Source: Gelidibacter algens
GTDB taxonomy: Bacteria; Bacteroidota; Bacteroidia; Flavobacteriales; Flavobacteriaceae
NCBI RefSeq assembly: GCF_001678675.1
Contig: NZ_LZRN01000044.1
Location: 1 to 33,476 of the forward strand
Direction of reading: 5' to 3'
DNA length: 33,476 nt
Below, piece after piece: positions 32,133-33,476 of this stretch. Under the pieces are notes generated by a model. It saw only the letters and a list, made by a program, of their open reading frames with translations. It was not told where the DNA came from and searched no databases. A program made the translations under genes and the position numbers. Each line of letters begins with the position of its first letter. The first letter of the stretch is position 1.

Positions 32133-33374
32133 ATGTCATTTAAGGACTTACAGCTCAACAAGCCCATTTTAAAAGCAGTAGCCGAATCTGGTTACGACTC
32201 TCCAACTTTAGTACAAGAACAGACCATCCCGTTGGTGTTGGCTGGAAAAGACGTCATTGCGTCTGCCCAAACAGGTACCGGAAAAACGGCTGCGTTTGCA
32301 TTACCTATTTTACAACTCCTTTTTGACAAGCAAGATTCTGTAAAAAAAGGCAAAAAAATAAGGGCGTTGGTGATTAGTCCGACGAGAGAATTGGCCATTC
32401 AAATTGCCCAGAACTTCAAAACCTACAGCGCCCACACCAATTTAGAAACGATGGTTATTTTTGGTGGTGCTTCTATTGAACCACAAATTGATCTTCTTAA
32501 AAAAGGTGTGGACATTGTTATTGCTACCCCTGGACGTTTGCTCGATTTGCACAAGCAGGACCAAATCAATTTAGATTATATCGAGACCTTAGTATTGGAT
32601 GAAGCCGATTTGATGTTGGACATGGGTTTTATTGATGATGTGACAAAAATTGAACGCTTGTGTCCTAAAGAGAAACAAACGCTATTGTTTTCAGCAACCA
32701 TGCCTTTTAAGGTGGAGCAATTGGCAAGTACCATTTTGAAATCTCCAGAACGTGTTGAAGTTACCCCTACCTCATCTGCTGCCAACAATGTGAGCCAAGT
32801 GTTGTACTATGTGCCTAAACGCAACAAGATTGAATTATGCCTTCATCTTTTAAGAACTACTATCAAGGGTAATATTTTGATATTTAGGCGAACGAAATAT
32901 GGTGTTGACAAACTAGAGCAAACTTTAATCAAAAACGGTTTTAAGGTAGAAAGTTTTCACGGTGACAAAACGCAGAGTGACAGACAATCGGCTTTAAATA
33001 AATTCAAGCATGGCGAAGCCAACATACTGATTGCTACTGATGTTGCGGCTAGAGGTATTGATATTGATGAATTGGATGCCGTGGTCAATTTTGATATGCC
33101 AAACGTACCTGAAACCTATGTGCACCGTATAGGTAGAACAGGACGTGCTGAACATTTTGGCAGCTCCTATTCCTTTTGCTCTGCAGATGAAAAAGCGTAT
33201 ATCAAAACCATACAGCAACTGATCAATACTCAAATTCCGGTGGAAGACGACCACCCTTACCCTCTAGATCCGCACGCAAAACCTATTATACATACGTCTA
33301 AAAAAACAGGAAGCAAGCATAAAAAAGGACGCAAAGGTCAGGGCTCTAAAAGCAAAAAGAAACGTTGGTACTAA
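32133..33374 (+). CDS. DEAD-box ATP-dependent RNA helicase (RhlE-like)
   Basis: The 413-residue protein has all core motifs: Q motif (Q28 in TLVQEQTIP), motif I AQTGTGKT (45-52), motif Ia PTREL, motif II DEAD (156-159), motif III SAT (187-189), and in the second domain ATDVAARGIDI and HRIGRTGR (331-338). A Lys/Arg/Gly-rich tail (about 385-413, ending KKKRWY) probably binds RNA. RhlE-type helicases assist ribosome assembly and RNA remodelling, often in the cold. Which RNA this copy acts on is unknown. It is preceded by a -7 motif and complete within the window. Confidence 0.92.
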   Translation: MSFKDLQLNKPILKAVAESGYDSPTLVQEQTIPLVLAGKDVIASAQTGTGKTAAFALPILQLLFDKQDSVKKGKKIRALVISPTRELAIQIAQNFKTYSAHTNLETMVIFGGASIEPQIDLLKKGVDIVIATPGRLLDLHKQDQINLDYIETLVLDEADLMLDMGFIDDVTKIERLCPKEKQTLLFSATMPFKVEQLASTILKSPERVEVTPTSSAANNVSQVLYYVPKRNKIELCLHLLRTTIKGNILIFRRTKYGVDKLEQTLIKNGFKVESFHGDKTQSDRQSALNKFKHGEANILIATDVAARGIDIDELDAVVNFDMPNVPETYVHRIGRTGRAEHFGSSYSFCSADEKAYIKTIQQLINTQIPVEDDHPYPLDPHAKPIIHTSKKTGSKHKKGRKGQGSKSKKKRWY

Positions 33375-33476
33375 AAAGGGTTGGAAGCTAGAAGTTTGAA
33401 GAATCGTGTGGCTCGCAGAGGCGCAAAGCCGCAAGGTTCAAATTGGATTTATTTTGTTCCAAAATAGAATAAAGAA
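33375..33476. other. short intergenic end of window
   Basis: No gene is visible. The phrase CGCAGAGGCGCAAAGCCGCA is a simple repeated GCAAAG/GCAGAG-type motif, like intergenic repeats seen elsewhere in Bacteroidetes. Only one copy lies in the window. Confidence 0.25.

Overview
The window looks like chromosomal DNA of a member of Flavobacteriaceae (Bacteroidetes), probably marine or environmental. The evidence is AT-rich sequence, start sites preceded by the Bacteroidetes -7 motif TAnnTTTG rather than Shine-Dalgarno sites, a type IX secretion (T9SS) C-terminal signal, type III glutamine synthetase, DUF3078 and DUF4197 proteins, Lacal_2735-like small proteins and a class II ribonucleotide reductase. 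The species cannot be named from the sequence alone. No rRNA, tRNA or CRISPR array was seen.

Layout. (1) 1-7500 is an accessory region. It starts with a complete IS4-family element (11-1383). Then come at least five 5'-end fragments of REP-associated tyrosine transposase (RAYT, IS200-like Y1) elements, each headed by a GCTAGCGCTCGTTTGCAACGAGTGCC-like palindrome. Between them sit small genes: a retropepsin-like lipoprotein, a tail-anchored protein, an overlapping pair of small membrane proteins, a two-TM protein, and an aromatic amino acid hydroxylase at the right edge. One RAYT copy is an in-frame internal deletion that keeps both ends. (2) 7503-8510 is a RES/Xre (MbcT/MbcA-like) toxin-antitoxin operon with a dyad operator, followed by a repeat array. 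(3) 8838-18000 is core metabolism: fused acyl-CoA mutase IcmF, a DUF4197 lipoprotein, two tandem Lacal_2735-like genes, a metal/cobalamin receptor-like protein without signal peptide, pyrF, prfA and a small membrane protein/ABC ATPase pair. (4) 18045-27135 is mostly on the minus strand: nrdJ, DUF3078 outer-membrane protein, purM, a 49-residue secreted peptide, glnN and a Na+/Ca2+ antiporter. (5) 27381-33374 holds a BlaI/BlaR1-type pair whose M56 protease gene is frameshifted, a T9SS-exported modular endonuclease I, a 50-residue conserved peptide and a DEAD-box helicase.

Connections. Two enzymes here need adenosylcobalamin (IcmF and NrdJ), and a third protein belongs to the fold used for cobalamin or metal binding. 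A stem-loop repeat family (hairpin with TTC/TTT loop followed by an ATTAGGGATGGG-like tail) appears in tandem before pyrF, once after prfA, and apparently translated in frame inside the icmF linker. The points most worth a second look are the RAYT/REP gene-bracketing region, the repeat inside icmF, the repeat-supplied Shine-Dalgarno sequence of pyrF and the homopolymer frameshifts in the BlaR1-like gene.
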